The position numbers were made by a program, and so were the translations under genes. From contig NZ_JQBR01000003.1 in assembly GCF_001438655.1 (NCBI RefSeq), positions 124,001-188,000 on the forward strand: a DNA stretch of 64,000 bases. The letters run 5' to 3'. Positions within the stretch are counted from its first letter, which is position 1, and each line of letters starts with the position of its first letter. This stretch comes from Pediococcus cellicola (GTDB lineage Bacteria; Bacillota; Bacilli; Lactobacillales; Lactobacillaceae). The notes under the pieces were generated by a model. It searched no databases and was not told the DNA's origin. It worked only from the letters and a program-made list of their open reading frames with translations. Below, piece after piece: positions 35,899-43,993 of the stretch.

Positions 35899-36219
35899 CT
35901 ATTTTCTTTTATGGAATCCTAAAAATAAACTGTATAGAAACATAAGCAATAAAAAATAAAGATTATCAAATACCATACTCATCTGTTGAGGCTCGTACAA
36001 AATTAAAAGCACCTGTGTAATTGCGTATGTTAGGGCAGGATAAAGTGAATATTTGTAAATTCGATTAGATTCCCTCAACACAACTACTGTTCCAAACACA
36101 AACACCAATATATACATCACAATTGTCGGAATCGGATAAGCTATATCTGTAAAGGTTCCTAGGACTACTAACGCATATAAGAGAATAGCCAGTATGATCT
36201 TCAACTTTAATCGTTTCAT
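35899..36219 (-). CDS. Small membrane protein, three to four spans
   Basis: 106 aa, almost wholly hydrophobic, with short charged ends (MKRLKLK and FHKRK). Spans at about 7-27, 30-48, 58-77 and 82-100. Family not recognised. ATG at 36219 has GGGGAG upstream. Its promoter region holds the palindrome at 36250. Operon partner of the immunity-like gene downstream; a role in self-protection is inferred only from context. Confidence 0.6.
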   Translation of the reverse strand: MKRLKLKIILAILLYALVVLGTFTDIAYPIPTIVMYILVFVFGTVVVLRESNRIYKYSLYPALTYAITQVLLILYEPQQMSMVFDNLYFLLLMFLYSLFLGFHKRK

Positions 36220-36249
36220 AATTTCTCCCCAAAAATTTACTTAATAAAT

Positions 36250-36262
36250 GTAAATGTTTTAC
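36250..36262. promoter_or_regulatory. 13-bp palindrome upstream of small membrane protein operon
   Basis: GTAAATGTTTTAC, with flanking T/A extending the palindrome to 15 bp (36249-36263), lies 31 nt upstream of the 106-aa gene. It matches the GTAA(C/A)-N3-(G/T)TTAC pattern shared with 33982 and 35504. Confidence 0.5.
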
Positions 36263-36381
36263 AAAACTAATCTTTACTACGGACTCTGATTAGTTTTGTA
36301 ATTTCTAGCTCACTGTTTAGCCCACAGATAACGTTTAGAAGAATTCGCATTTTCAAGCTAAAATCAAGCTATAATTGAACT

Positions 36382-36567
36382 TCAATCTCCTAATAAAGCC
36401 GCAATTGAAAGTAACAATACCGCAACGCCAAATAATAAACCCAGCCATAACGCAAACATTGTATAGGTTGTACTTATTTTGTTGCTAGAAAGTTTAACTT
36501 CTTTTACACCTTTGTAGAATGCCTAAAATTCAAATAAACTTACTAATATTTCAATAATTTCAATCAT
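36382..36567 (-). pseudogene. Two-TM small protein gene interrupted by an amber codon
   Basis: ATG at 36567 (GAGG upstream) opens a 61-codon frame that is complete except for TAG at codon 15 (36523-36525). After the stop it continues AFYKGVKEVKLSSNKISTTY and a second hydrophobic span to TGA at 36382. The pattern AF-KG-K, STT-x-x, W-x-GLLFG matches the intact small proteins at 37521 and 37877. A third paralogue, now broken unless the amber codon is read through. Confidence 0.7.
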
Positions 36568-36866
36568 TAATTAACTTGCCTCTATTTCTTTGTCCGAATT
36601 ACCAACTTTATCAGATTACTCCCCCACTACCAAAAATCTTGTTATCGGTACTTCATCGGTACTTCGAAAAAAATCAATTTATAACTCACCCTCAATTGTT
36701 TAATTTTTCAAATTACTTTAAATACTTTTAACTTTAAACAGAAAAACGAATCTTTCAAGCTGAGTAATCAAGACATAGGTGGCTTATAAATTAAGACAAC
36801 ACATGCACCGTATCTTTTATTGACTTTTTCTATTATGTAGTAAACTAATGTTAGGGAGATTATAGA
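36568..36866. promoter_or_regulatory. AT-rich upstream region of XRE regulator B
   Basis: No gene seen. A TTGACT at 36820-36825 and TAAACT at 36841-36846 (15-bp spacing) form a plausible promoter for regulator B. The 13-bp palindrome of the island is not present here, only an imperfect GTAAACTAATGTTAG. Confidence 0.4.
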
Positions 36867-37505
36867 ATGGAAATATCAGATAAGTTGAAACAGTGCCGTA
36901 TAAATAAATCCTTAACACAAGCCCAAGTAGCAGAAACGTTACATGTTTCACGAAAAACCATCTCTGGTTGGGAGAACGGTCGTAGTTATCCTGACGTCAA
37001 TAGTTTTGTGAAACTAAGTGATCTGTACGGTGTTTCACTAGATTTGTTGCTGCGAGATGATCGTGTATTAAGTTACTATAAAGAACAAGAAAAAAAGAGT
37101 CTTCAGATTCGCACAGTTGCCAAACGCGCGTATATTTTGAACTTCATTATGTGGCTTTTAAGCTACGTGGAATTCTTCAGAATTGCGGGGATTCATTTTC
37201 TATTGATTCCCGTACTACTTGCTATAAACATCATAATTTTTATGTCTTATTATGATAATTGGAAAAAACTGCAACATCCTCGATACGCAATTAAAATCAG
37301 CTTGAGTTTCATTCTTATTTTTTTCGTACACGTTATCCTAAATTTTGCTAATTACAATTTCATATCTAAAATATCAAACGGTGAAGTGGGTTATGTTGCA
37401 GGCTTTATGCTGGGAAAGTTTACTCTTATTTTATTAATGACTCTTGGTCTCATGATTGTAGTTTTCGGTCGCGATTCACTAAAGAAAACTATAAATCAAA
37501 ATTAA
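36867..37505 (+). CDS. XRE-family regulator with four-span membrane domain (B)
   Basis: 212 aa, paralogue of the protein at 34018 with the same length and layout: HTH SLTQAQVAETLHVSRKTISGWENG, conserved GRSYPDVNSFVKLSDLYGVSLD, then four hydrophobic spans. The HTH recognition helices are almost the same in A and B, so both may bind the same DNA site. ATG follows TTAGGGAG. It is convergent with the two small membrane-protein genes. Confidence 0.85.
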   Translation: MEISDKLKQCRINKSLTQAQVAETLHVSRKTISGWENGRSYPDVNSFVKLSDLYGVSLDLLLRDDRVLSYYKEQEKKSLQIRTVAKRAYILNFIMWLLSYVEFFRIAGIHFLLIPVLLAINIIIFMSYYDNWKKLQHPRYAIKISLSFILIFFVHVILNFANYNFISKISNGEVGYVAGFMLGKFTLILLMTLGLMIVVFGRDSLKKTINQN

Positions 37506-37520
37506 ATGAATCACAAATAA

Positions 37521-37745
37521 CTATAATCCACTGAGCAATGCCGTTAACTCGTTAAACATAAGGGCAATTCCAAACCCTAAAAATATTAATGCATAAAGTA
37601 GTCCTGACCAAAATCCGTAAATGGAAAAAACAGTAGTGCTTCTATTTGCGTGTTTTCGAAATTCCTTAAATGCTTTACCAAAAGCATTGAATTGCCAAAT
37701 GGCTAGTAAAATAAATATAAGACCCATTACATTTTCTGAATTCAT
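37521..37745 (-). CDS. Small two-TM membrane protein, copy 1
   Basis: 74 aa with two hydrophobic spans (about 7-19 and 46-66) flanking a basic loop (GKAFKEFRKHANRSTT). Related to the proteins at 37877 and the broken gene at 36382. Function unknown; immunity or membrane-sensing partner is possible from context. A TTG five codons upstream lies inside GGAG, so ATG 37745 is used. Confidence 0.7.
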   Translation of the reverse strand: MNSENVMGLIFILLAIWQFNAFGKAFKEFRKHANRSTTVFSIYGFWSGLLYALIFLGFGIALMFNELTALLSGL

Positions 37746-37825
37746 CTCTGCCGTCTCCAATAATTTGTTAGGTCAATCATACTCTGAATTTAATCTTCAA
37801 AGTTTTACGCTACAATAGTTAAAAC

Positions 37826-37859
37826 AGCTGAGAATCAGATTACAACTCTCAGCTATTTT
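37826..37859 (-). terminator. Terminator between small membrane-protein genes
   Basis: AGCTGAGA pairs with TCTCAGCT around a 13-base loop, with TTTT on the minus-strand side, ending the 37877 gene. Confidence 0.8.
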
Positions 37860-37876
37860 TGAATTAATATTTTTGT

Positions 37877-38080
37877 TTAAAATCCATTTAATACTAAAGT
37901 CATACCAAACCCAAGAAAAAGTATACCAAAGAGCAACCCATACCAAGTACCAGCAATTGAAAAAGCTGTTGTACTCTTGTTTGATTTAGTACGTAAAGTC
38001 TTAAAACCACGAGCAAATGCATAAAATTGCCAAACCGCGACCAATAAAAATACAACCCCCATTAATTTTTCAATATTCAT
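37877..38080 (-). CDS. Small two-TM membrane protein, copy 2
   Basis: 67 aa, paralogue of the 37521 protein: KLMGVVFLLVAVWQFYAFAR, basic loop, STTAFSIAGTWYGLLFG and a second span. Of two in-frame ATGs, 38080 has GGGGGA at a workable distance while 38089 overlaps it. It has its own terminator, so it is transcribed separately from copy 1. Confidence 0.7.
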   Translation of the reverse strand: MNIEKLMGVVFLLVAVWQFYAFARGFKTLRTKSNKSTTAFSIAGTWYGLLFGILFLGFGMTLVLNGF

Positions 38081-38143
38081 TATAGTCATCCCCCTAAATC
38101 AAAAAATCATCCAATATATCTAACTAGTTACTTTCATCTTTTA

Positions 38144-38341
38144 TCAACATAAAAAGAAGGCCTTCTTTTCAACTGTTATATTAGCACCAAACATTTCAGA
38201 TAACTCATCTTTTCTGTCTGTGTTTGCGAGACTTGCAAAATACTGTATGTCTCCATTATTGAGCCTTTTAATTCTAGATTTAGTAACAGAATTGAAGTTC
38301 AGTTTTGAAAAATAAAATGTCTGTTTTTTCTGAGCAAACAT
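38144..38341 (-). CDS. Doubtful small hypothetical protein
   Basis: 65 codons open from ATG 38341, encoding a basic soluble peptide (FYFSKLNFNSVTKSRIKRLN, then SEMFGANITVEKKAFFLC). No ribosome binding site is visible and no family is recognised; it could be a remnant of a longer gene. Reported because the 337-bp gap has no other candidate. Confidence 0.25.
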   Translation of the reverse strand: MFAQKKQTFYFSKLNFNSVTKSRIKRLNNGDIQYFASLANTDRKDELSEMFGANITVEKKAFFLC

Positions 38342-38417
38342 TTTTAAACTTCAGTTTGTCACCTATATAATATTAACTATAGCTAGTCACTGTTTAAAAG
38401 TTTGAGGAGGTCTTCCG

Positions 38418-38867
38418 ATGCCTTGGGATATGCAAGATTACCCCGATTCAATGAGAAATATGAAAGAACTCGAACGCAAAAAGGCCGTGGACATTGCCAA
38501 CGCCTTACTTGCTGATGGTTATCCAGATGATCGTGCTATTCCAATTGCCATGAAACAAGCCGAACGCTGGTATGCTAACGCAAGTTCTAAAGAAAGGGCC
38601 AAGTTCAAAGCTGAGTCCAATCCCACAAAACATGATCCACATAAAACAGACCAGAGACATTCCCGTTTACTAAATGCCAACGAATTAGTTTATTACGAAA
38701 ATGATAAGTGGCAAGTTGAAGCTGACGGAGCCAAGCATGCTAGTGAAAGTTTTTCTACTAAAGAAGCAGCCCTTAAACGCGCTCGTGAAATTGTGCGAAA
38801 TAAAGATGCTGCTGTCAAAGTTTATAAAAAGAATGGCAACTTGCAGGATGAAATTCATCCCCGCTAG
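38418..38867 (+). CDS. YdaT-like DUF2188-type protein
   Basis: 149-aa basic soluble protein. The first 60 residues (MPWDMQDYPDSMRNMKELER, ANALLADGYPDD) closely follow the B. subtilis YdaT pattern; the C-terminal part (YYENDKWQVEADGAKHASES, AREIVRNKDAAVKVY) looks like a DUF2188 domain. Function unknown; such proteins are often stress-induced. ATG follows GAGGAGG. Terminator shared with the convergent PatB gene. Confidence 0.85.
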   Translation: MPWDMQDYPDSMRNMKELERKKAVDIANALLADGYPDDRAIPIAMKQAERWYANASSKERAKFKAESNPTKHDPHKTDQRHSRLLNANELVYYENDKWQVEADGAKHASESFSTKEAALKRAREIVRNKDAAVKVYKKNGNLQDEIHPR

Positions 38868-38868
38868 A

Positions 38869-38913
38869 CAAAAAATGAACCAATCCTGAAATTCAGAATT
38901 GATCCATTTTTCA
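38869..38913. terminator. Bidirectional terminator
   Basis: AAAAATGAACCAATCCTGAA pairs with TTCAGAATTGATCCATTTTT with a few mismatches, between convergent genes. Confidence 0.8.
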
Positions 38914-40083
38914 TTTTTGTGCTTCAAATTTTGTAATGCCTTGTTTCAATCTTCGCAATCCATCTTCAACCATCTCAGTTGGACATGCAATGTTCATGCG
39001 TAAGAAATAACGTCCATTACCACGATAAACCGTTCCGTCTGATAGAAATAGCCCGGTTTGTTCGCGAATAAATTTGGTTAAATTTTCAGCGTCATCAGTG
39101 ATCTGACTGACATCAAACCAGAGTAAATAAGTCGCGTTTTCTGACACCAATTGAACTTCAGATAATTCATCTGAAACAAACTGATCCACAACTTTCCGAT
39201 TTTCAACCAGTTTAGCTTTTAAGGCATGCAGCCAATCCGCACTTTGCGTATACGCTGCAATGGTCGCTGGAATCGCCAATAGATTAGGTTCACCCAGTTC
39301 GTCGTTGTTGATGCCACGACTCACCGATTCACGCAAGTTTTCATTGGGGACAATCACTGTTGCTGCATGCAAAGCAGCCACGTTAAAACTTTTACTTGGG
39401 GAGACGGTGGTAATGGTATGTTGAATCAAATCATCTGGTAATGAGAACAGCGGTGTATACGTGGGTTTTCCAAAAACTAAATCCCCATGAATTTCATCAC
39501 TCAATAAAATCACGTGATGTTTTTTGCATAGGGTACTAATCTGAATCAAGTCGTCTCGTGACCATGCTTTACCAATTGGATTATGTGGATTACATAAAAT
39601 CATTAGCGTAGTTAATGGCTCAGCTAACTTCTTTTCTAAATCTACAAAATCAATCGCGTAACTGTGAGTTTGCTGATCATAAACCAAATCGCTAGATAAG
39701 ACATGGCGTCCGTTATTTTCAATCGAATGATAGAAAATATCATATACTGGTGCCTGAACAACCACGTTATCGCCAACGTGACTCACACGTTGCACAACCG
39801 AAGAAATGGCGGGCACCACACCCGTACAATACAACATCCAATCCGTTTTCGGCCGTGCCTGATGTTCCGTTTCATACCAACTGGCTACAGCATTAAAGTA
39901 ATCTGCTTGTGGTTCCTCATAACCAAAAACACCAAAATCTACTTTTTCACGCATGGCTTTCAAGATCGCTGGTGCTGTTTTAAAATCCATATCCGCAATC
40001 CACATTGGTAATTCGCCATCTTTAACGTGCCACTTGATAGAATCTGTACCTCGGCGAGAAATTAATTGATCAAATTCACCCAT
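38911..40083 (-). CDS. PatB/MalY-type C-S lyase (cystathionine beta-lyase-like)
   Basis: 390-aa PLP enzyme of fold type I. N terminus DSIKWHVKDGELPMWIADMDF is typical of PatB/MalY; the PLP Lys lies in TVSPSKSFNVAALHA, with LSDEIHGDLVFG holding the PLP-binding Asp. It splits cystathionine or cysteine S-conjugates to pyruvate, ammonia and a thiol, relevant to methionine salvage and aroma. ATG abuts the stop of the DUF3737 gene (TAAATG) with AGAGGT upstream, so translation is coupled. Confidence 0.9.
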   Translation of the reverse strand: MGEFDQLISRRGTDSIKWHVKDGELPMWIADMDFKTAPAILKAMREKVDFGVFGYEEPQADYFNAVASWYETEHQARPKTDWMLYCTGVVPAISSVVQRVSHVGDNVVVQAPVYDIFYHSIENNGRHVLSSDLVYDQQTHSYAIDFVDLEKKLAEPLTTLMILCNPHNPIGKAWSRDDLIQISTLCKKHHVILLSDEIHGDLVFGKPTYTPLFSLPDDLIQHTITTVSPSKSFNVAALHAATVIVPNENLRESVSRGINNDELGEPNLLAIPATIAAYTQSADWLHALKAKLVENRKVVDQFVSDELSEVQLVSENATYLLWFDVSQITDDAENLTKFIREQTGLFLSDGTVYRGNGRYFLRMNIACPTEMVEDGLRRLKQGITKFEAQK

Positions 40084-40950
40084 TTATGCTGACCTCTTTT
40101 TGGAAATACCTTTATTTGTCACGATCGTTGTTTGGTCTGGATCAATCTTAGTGGGATCCAAAATCATTTCACCAATTGACTCTGCATGAATTGTACCACT
40201 AATTGGATTCTTTACACTGCTAATATGAGAATGAATATCAGCATCAATATCACGACAATACTCAAAGGCTAAATCAGTTTCTAGTAATCGACAATTCTTC
40301 ATCACCAAATGATCAATGTAACACAGCCCTTGATCACTTTCGATCGTACAATTTATTAAGGTAATATTCTTGGTATTCCACGCCAAGTATTCCCCGTTGA
40401 TCACTGAATCATAAACTGTGACGTTCTCACAATTCCAAAAAGCGTCCTTGCTGACCAACGTTGAGTTATGAACCTCAATATTTTTGGCACCATCAAACGC
40501 GTAGTTACCGATTAAATCTAAATGATCCACATAAATATTATCGCTGTTCATGCCAAAGTAATCACCTTTTGCTTGAACATTTTCAATTCGAATATCAGAA
40601 CAATTCCACAACGTTTCTTCTGCATCGGAAAAATGATCATTCTTCAAAGCAATACGATGACTACGACGAAACAACTTAGGCGCCTGTAACGTACTATTCG
40701 TGATCGAAATATCATCGGTATACCAAATGCCCGAACGTGACATTGTTTCAAAAATTGTATGGTCCACCTTAACCTGTTTGCTGTACCATAACGGATACTT
40801 CCATTTAAAAATGGAATCTTGCATCTCAATATGACGACTCTCTTTTAGTGGTGACTCACCCTCACCAAAAGTAGTCCGCACAATAGTTGCATCTTTTTCT
40901 GCAAATAAGGGACGTTCCCCTTCGAAATACTGATCTTTATATTCTGTCAT
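40084..40950 (-). CDS. DUF3737 family protein, right-handed beta-helix
   Basis: 288 aa made of repeated short beta-strand rungs (for example IEVHNSTLVSKDAFWNCENV and ITLINCTIESDQGLCYIDHL), matching DUF3737. No signal peptide. Function unknown. The longest frame runs 80 codons upstream, but AAGGAG 6 nt before ATG 40950 and the family start MTEYKDQYFEGERPLF fix the start. First gene of an operon with the PatB-like lyase. Confidence 0.88.
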   Translation of the reverse strand: MTEYKDQYFEGERPLFAEKDATIVRTTFGEGESPLKESRHIEMQDSIFKWKYPLWYSKQVKVDHTIFETMSRSGIWYTDDISITNSTLQAPKLFRRSHRIALKNDHFSDAEETLWNCSDIRIENVQAKGDYFGMNSDNIYVDHLDLIGNYAFDGAKNIEVHNSTLVSKDAFWNCENVTVYDSVINGEYLAWNTKNITLINCTIESDQGLCYIDHLVMKNCRLLETDLAFEYCRDIDADIHSHISSVKNPISGTIHAESIGEMILDPTKIDPDQTTIVTNKGISKKRSA

Positions 40951-40975
40951 ATTTTCTCCTTCTCTGAAAACAATA

Positions 40976-41004
40976 CAAAAAAGCTTAGGTTTCCCTAGGC
41001 CTTC
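40976..41004 (-). terminator. Terminator of the redox cluster
   Basis: Stem of AAGCTTAGG and CCTAGGCCTT around a short loop; on the minus strand it is followed by TTTTTTG. It closes the 41010 gene. Confidence 0.75.
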
Positions 41005-41009
41005 ATTAA

Positions 41010-41330
41010 TTAGTCGGCATAAATTTTCTTCGCCAATCCAAATGCGGACCATGCCTTTGGCCAACCTGCATAAAAGGCAAGATGCGTCACAAGTTCCACC
41101 ATTTCGTCTTTTGTAACGCCATTTTGTTTGGCAATCTTCATGTGAGATTCTAATTGTGGAAACAATCCTTGTCCCATCAATGCTGCACACGTAATCATAC
41201 TACGATCACGTGCAGATAACTTATCTTCCCGAGACCAAACCTCTCCAAATAAGACATCATCATTTAATTCCGCAAACTTGGGTGCAAAGTCACCTAAATT
41301 ATCACGTCCTGCAGTTTGTTTTTTAGCCAT
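41010..41330 (-). CDS. Carboxymuconolactone decarboxylase family protein
   Basis: 106-aa AhpD-fold protein (SARDRSMITCAALMGQGLFP, VELVTHLAFYAGWPKAWSA). Only one Cys, in ITCAAL, so the CxxC of true AhpD is absent and peroxidase-reductase activity is unlikely. ATG follows GGAGG inside the end of the upstream cupin gene. Last gene of the redox cluster. Confidence 0.88.
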   Translation of the reverse strand: MAKKQTAGRDNLGDFAPKFAELNDDVLFGEVWSREDKLSARDRSMITCAALMGQGLFPQLESHMKIAKQNGVTKDEMVELVTHLAFYAGWPKAWSAFGLAKKIYAD

Positions 41331-41332
41331 TT

Positions 41333-41746
41333 CTAGTCCTCCAATGCGTTATATTCTTCATCAGAAACTGGTTCCAGCCATTCTGGTGTGCCGGCCGTAA
41401 TGGCTACATGTGAGAACCAACTATCTTTAGTAGCCCCATGCCAATGTTTAACGCCATCATGTGTAACAACCACATCGCCAGGGTGCAATTTACGTGCTGG
41501 TTTGCCTTCTTCTTGATACCAACCTTCGCCGCCAGTCACCAACAAAATTTGGTAACCATCGTGATGAATATGCCAGTTGTTTCGGCAACCTGGCTCAAAG
41601 GTAACATTACCGACACCCACATTAATATCTTTTTCACCAACCAAATTATTTAAGTAACTTTGGCCTTGGAAAAATTGTTGATAAGCGACGTTCTTGTCAC
41701 CCATTTTGAAAATACCATTTTTAACTGCTTCTTCATTCTTTGCCAT
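41333..41746 (-). CDS. Cupin-domain protein
   Basis: 137-aa single-domain cupin with motif 1 GCRNNWHIHHDGYQILLVTG and motif 2 PGDVVVTHDGVKHWHG, giving the His metal ligands. Family members paired with carboxymuconolactone decarboxylase genes are common in lactobacilli; the substrate is unknown. Part of the same-strand cluster 43073 to 41010. Confidence 0.88.
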   Translation of the reverse strand: MAKNEEAVKNGIFKMGDKNVAYQQFFQGQSYLNNLVGEKDINVGVGNVTFEPGCRNNWHIHHDGYQILLVTGGEGWYQEEGKPARKLHPGDVVVTHDGVKHWHGATKDSWFSHVAITAGTPEWLEPVSDEEYNALED

Positions 41747-41788
41747 CTTAAAAATCCTCCTTGTTTGTTTAATTTAACTTCATTGAAC

Positions 41789-42532
41789 CTAAGCCTGTTT
41801 AGTCGGGTAAATGGTAAATTCATTTACGTTCACTGATTCGGGTTGATCGATCGCAAAGTTCACAACACGTGCCACAGCATCTGGTGTAATACCAACTTGT
41901 TTGTAGAATTCACCCATATCGTTAGCGACCTTTTGATCAGTAATTGAGCCTAATAATTCAGTATTGATTGCCGCTGGATAAAGTGAAACAGTTCGGATAT
42001 TGGTTCCTTCTTGCGCACTTTCCATTCGAAGAACTTCCATGAGATTGCGAACGGCAAACTTTGTGGCACCATAAACGCCAGAACCAGTGAAACTCTTAAT
42101 TCCAGCTACAGATGAGGTGGTAATGATCTGTCCATGTTTTTGTCTCGTAAAGGTTGGCATAACTGCGGCAACGCCATTCAAAACACCTTTGAGATTGATG
42201 TCAACCATATCATTCCAATCCTTAGTACGTAGTTCACTAATCGGAGAGTTCGGCATAATCCCGGCATTGTTGAAGATAACGTCTAACCCACCAAACTTTG
42301 ATTTTGCTAAATCAACTAAAGCCTGAACCTCATCCGGATTGCGCACATCTGTCACACTGTATGCGGCTTGACCACCATCAGCTTCAATATCTTTTACAAT
42401 TTCTTGTAAACGGCCTTCACGACGCGCACCTAACACAACCTTTGCACCATTTTTAGCTACTAGTTTTGCCGTTGCTTCGCCGATACCACTTGATGCTCCT
42501 GTGATTACAATTACCTTATCTTTTATTGCCAT
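41789..42532 (-). CDS. Short-chain dehydrogenase/reductase
   Basis: 247-aa NAD(P)-dependent oxidoreductase. Nucleotide motif VITGASSGIGEA with a following GARREGR pointing to NADP preference, NNAG in VIFNNAGIM, and the catalytic Ser-Tyr-Lys in TTSSVAG and VYGATKFA. Two ATGs: 42532 has GGAGG at 8 nt, 42538 only 2 nt, so 42532 is chosen. Substrate unknown. Confidence 0.9.
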   Translation of the reverse strand: MAIKDKVIVITGASSGIGEATAKLVAKNGAKVVLGARREGRLQEIVKDIEADGGQAAYSVTDVRNPDEVQALVDLAKSKFGGLDVIFNNAGIMPNSPISELRTKDWNDMVDINLKGVLNGVAAVMPTFTRQKHGQIITTSSVAGIKSFTGSGVYGATKFAVRNLMEVLRMESAQEGTNIRTVSLYPAAINTELLGSITDQKVANDMGEFYKQVGITPDAVARVVNFAIDQPESVNVNEFTIYPTKQA

Positions 42533-42557
42533 TTTCATGACCTCCTAATTTATTTAT

Positions 42558-43073
42558 CTAAGCCTTCTGACATAACCAATTATCAATCGCACATTGTGCA
42601 CAAGTCACACGTGATCCACGAATTGCCAAACCTTTTTGAATTTCAGTTTCTGGTAATAATTTGCCTAAATCTTGTAGGCTACGACCAAAACCGCTTCCCT
42701 CATGTGTACAAAACGGATATAGTTTTTTTTCACTAAGATCTACCTGCTTCAAAAAAGATCTCATCACCATTGGTAAAGTTCCCCACCAAATGGGATAACC
42801 CAAGAAAATTTCATCATCAGTCTGAAAATCATGTTTGATTAAGGAAATCCTCGGTAAACTTTTATCCCGCAACTCTATTTTTGCACGTGATAAAGTTGTT
42901 TGATAATCTACTGCATACGGCTCTTCAGGGATTAACTTCACCAAATCATAGTTAAGCTTCTTCGCAATCGTTTTTGCCACAACTTCTGTATTGCCAAATG
43001 AAACTTGTTGATGCCGACCTTCTAATAAAGTTTCTCCTTGGTGAGAAAAATATACGATAACCGACATCTCCAT
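42558..43073 (-). CDS. Flavodoxin-like protein
   Basis: 171-aa flavodoxin-fold protein (Flavodoxin_4 type): VIVYFSHQGETLLEGRH at the phosphate loop, then DEIFLGYPIWWGTLPMVMRS and THEGSGFG. Probable FMN-linked electron carrier for the neighbouring oxidoreductase. ATGs at 43073 and 43067 are both possible given two GGAG copies. First gene of the short redox cluster. Confidence 0.88.
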   Translation of the reverse strand: MEMSVIVYFSHQGETLLEGRHQQVSFGNTEVVAKTIAKKLNYDLVKLIPEEPYAVDYQTTLSRAKIELRDKSLPRISLIKHDFQTDDEIFLGYPIWWGTLPMVMRSFLKQVDLSEKKLYPFCTHEGSGFGRSLQDLGKLLPETEIQKGLAIRGSRVTCAQCAIDNWLCQKA

Positions 43074-43199
43074 CCATCTCCATTCATCAGTTATGTCTTC
43101 TTGATTACAAAGGTTATGTTACCCTCCTTATTACATTGCGTCTAATGCTTAAATAAACGTCATTCATGCTTTACAGGCATAGACAAGAAAATTGGCCAA

Positions 43200-43236
43200 T
43201 AAAAAAGTATGCTCACCGTGTGAACATACTTTTTAC
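43200..43236 (-). terminator. Terminator after secreted protein gene
   Basis: AAAAAGTATGCTCACC and GTGTGAACATACTTTTT form a stem; T run present in both directions. Confidence 0.85.
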
Positions 43237-43249
43237 CGCTATTTCATTA

Positions 43250-43873
43250 TTAATAGCTAACTTGATAAATAATACCTTGTTTAATTTTTGGTGTATAAAC
43301 GTCTTTACTGGTCTTTAAATGACGCTGCTTAGCATTTAAACGAAAATGAATCGTTTTACCTTTATAACTCTTTAGCTTCAATGTTTGTGTTTTACCATTA
43401 CTTTTTACATTAGCAATGTTCTTTTTAGCATTATAAATCTGAATTTGACTTTGCTTTGGCGCCTTCACATTCACAACAACCGTCCCATTTTTGGCACTAT
43501 GATCAATTTTTAAGATCGTTGGTGTCGCTGTCGCATATTTGGCAGAAGTTAATTTATAAACTCTTGTCGTGCGCTGACTTTTCTTATTAGTACCGTAAAG
43601 TGAAAAGGTCTTGTAGCCACGGAACTTTTTAGCTACTTTAAAGGCGCCCTTTTTAACATTGACAACTGTCTTTTTTCCGTTGTTATAAACCAAAGTAACA
43701 CGCGTTGTTTTCTTTGATGAAACCGTGCCACTAAAGGTAACAGCCTTTTTAGAAGCGTTATACGTTGTCTCAATTCTACGTAAAGTACTGATGGTCTTTG
43801 CGTGCGTTGATCCACCTGAAACACCCAAAAACAATAAAGTTACTAAAGCTATTAAAGTTATTGATTTTTTCAT
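43250..43873 (-). CDS. Secreted basic protein of unknown function
   Basis: 207 aa with a signal peptide (MKKSITLIALVTLLFLGVSG, cleavage near THA-K at about residue 25-26). The mature part is Lys/Thr/Ser-rich beta-sheet sequence with two Ig-like repeats (ITTYNASKKAV-like and ILKIDHSAKNGTVVVNVK). No sortase motif, so it is released or held electrostatically. The ATG follows AGGGGGG. Monocistronic with its own terminator. Confidence 0.75.
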   Translation of the reverse strand: MKKSITLIALVTLLFLGVSGGSTHAKTISTLRRIETTYNASKKAVTFSGTVSSKKTTRVTLVYNNGKKTVVNVKKGAFKVAKKFRGYKTFSLYGTNKKSQRTTRVYKLTSAKYATATPTILKIDHSAKNGTVVVNVKAPKQSQIQIYNAKKNIANVKSNGKTQTLKLKSYKGKTIHFRLNAKQRHLKTSKDVYTPKIKQGIIYQVSY

Positions 43874-43993
43874 ACTTTCCCCCCCTAATTCATCTTCAAA
43901 ACGCCTCCACTATAGGCTCATCATTATTAAAAGTCAAACACTTATAGACCTTTGCAAAATTGGCCAACCTATAAAAGATTTATGACCTAATTT

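Noticed and set aside
40951-41190. N-terminal extension of the DUF3737 gene
   Set aside because: Covers a terminator and part of the upstream gene; a proper ribosome site lies before ATG 40950.
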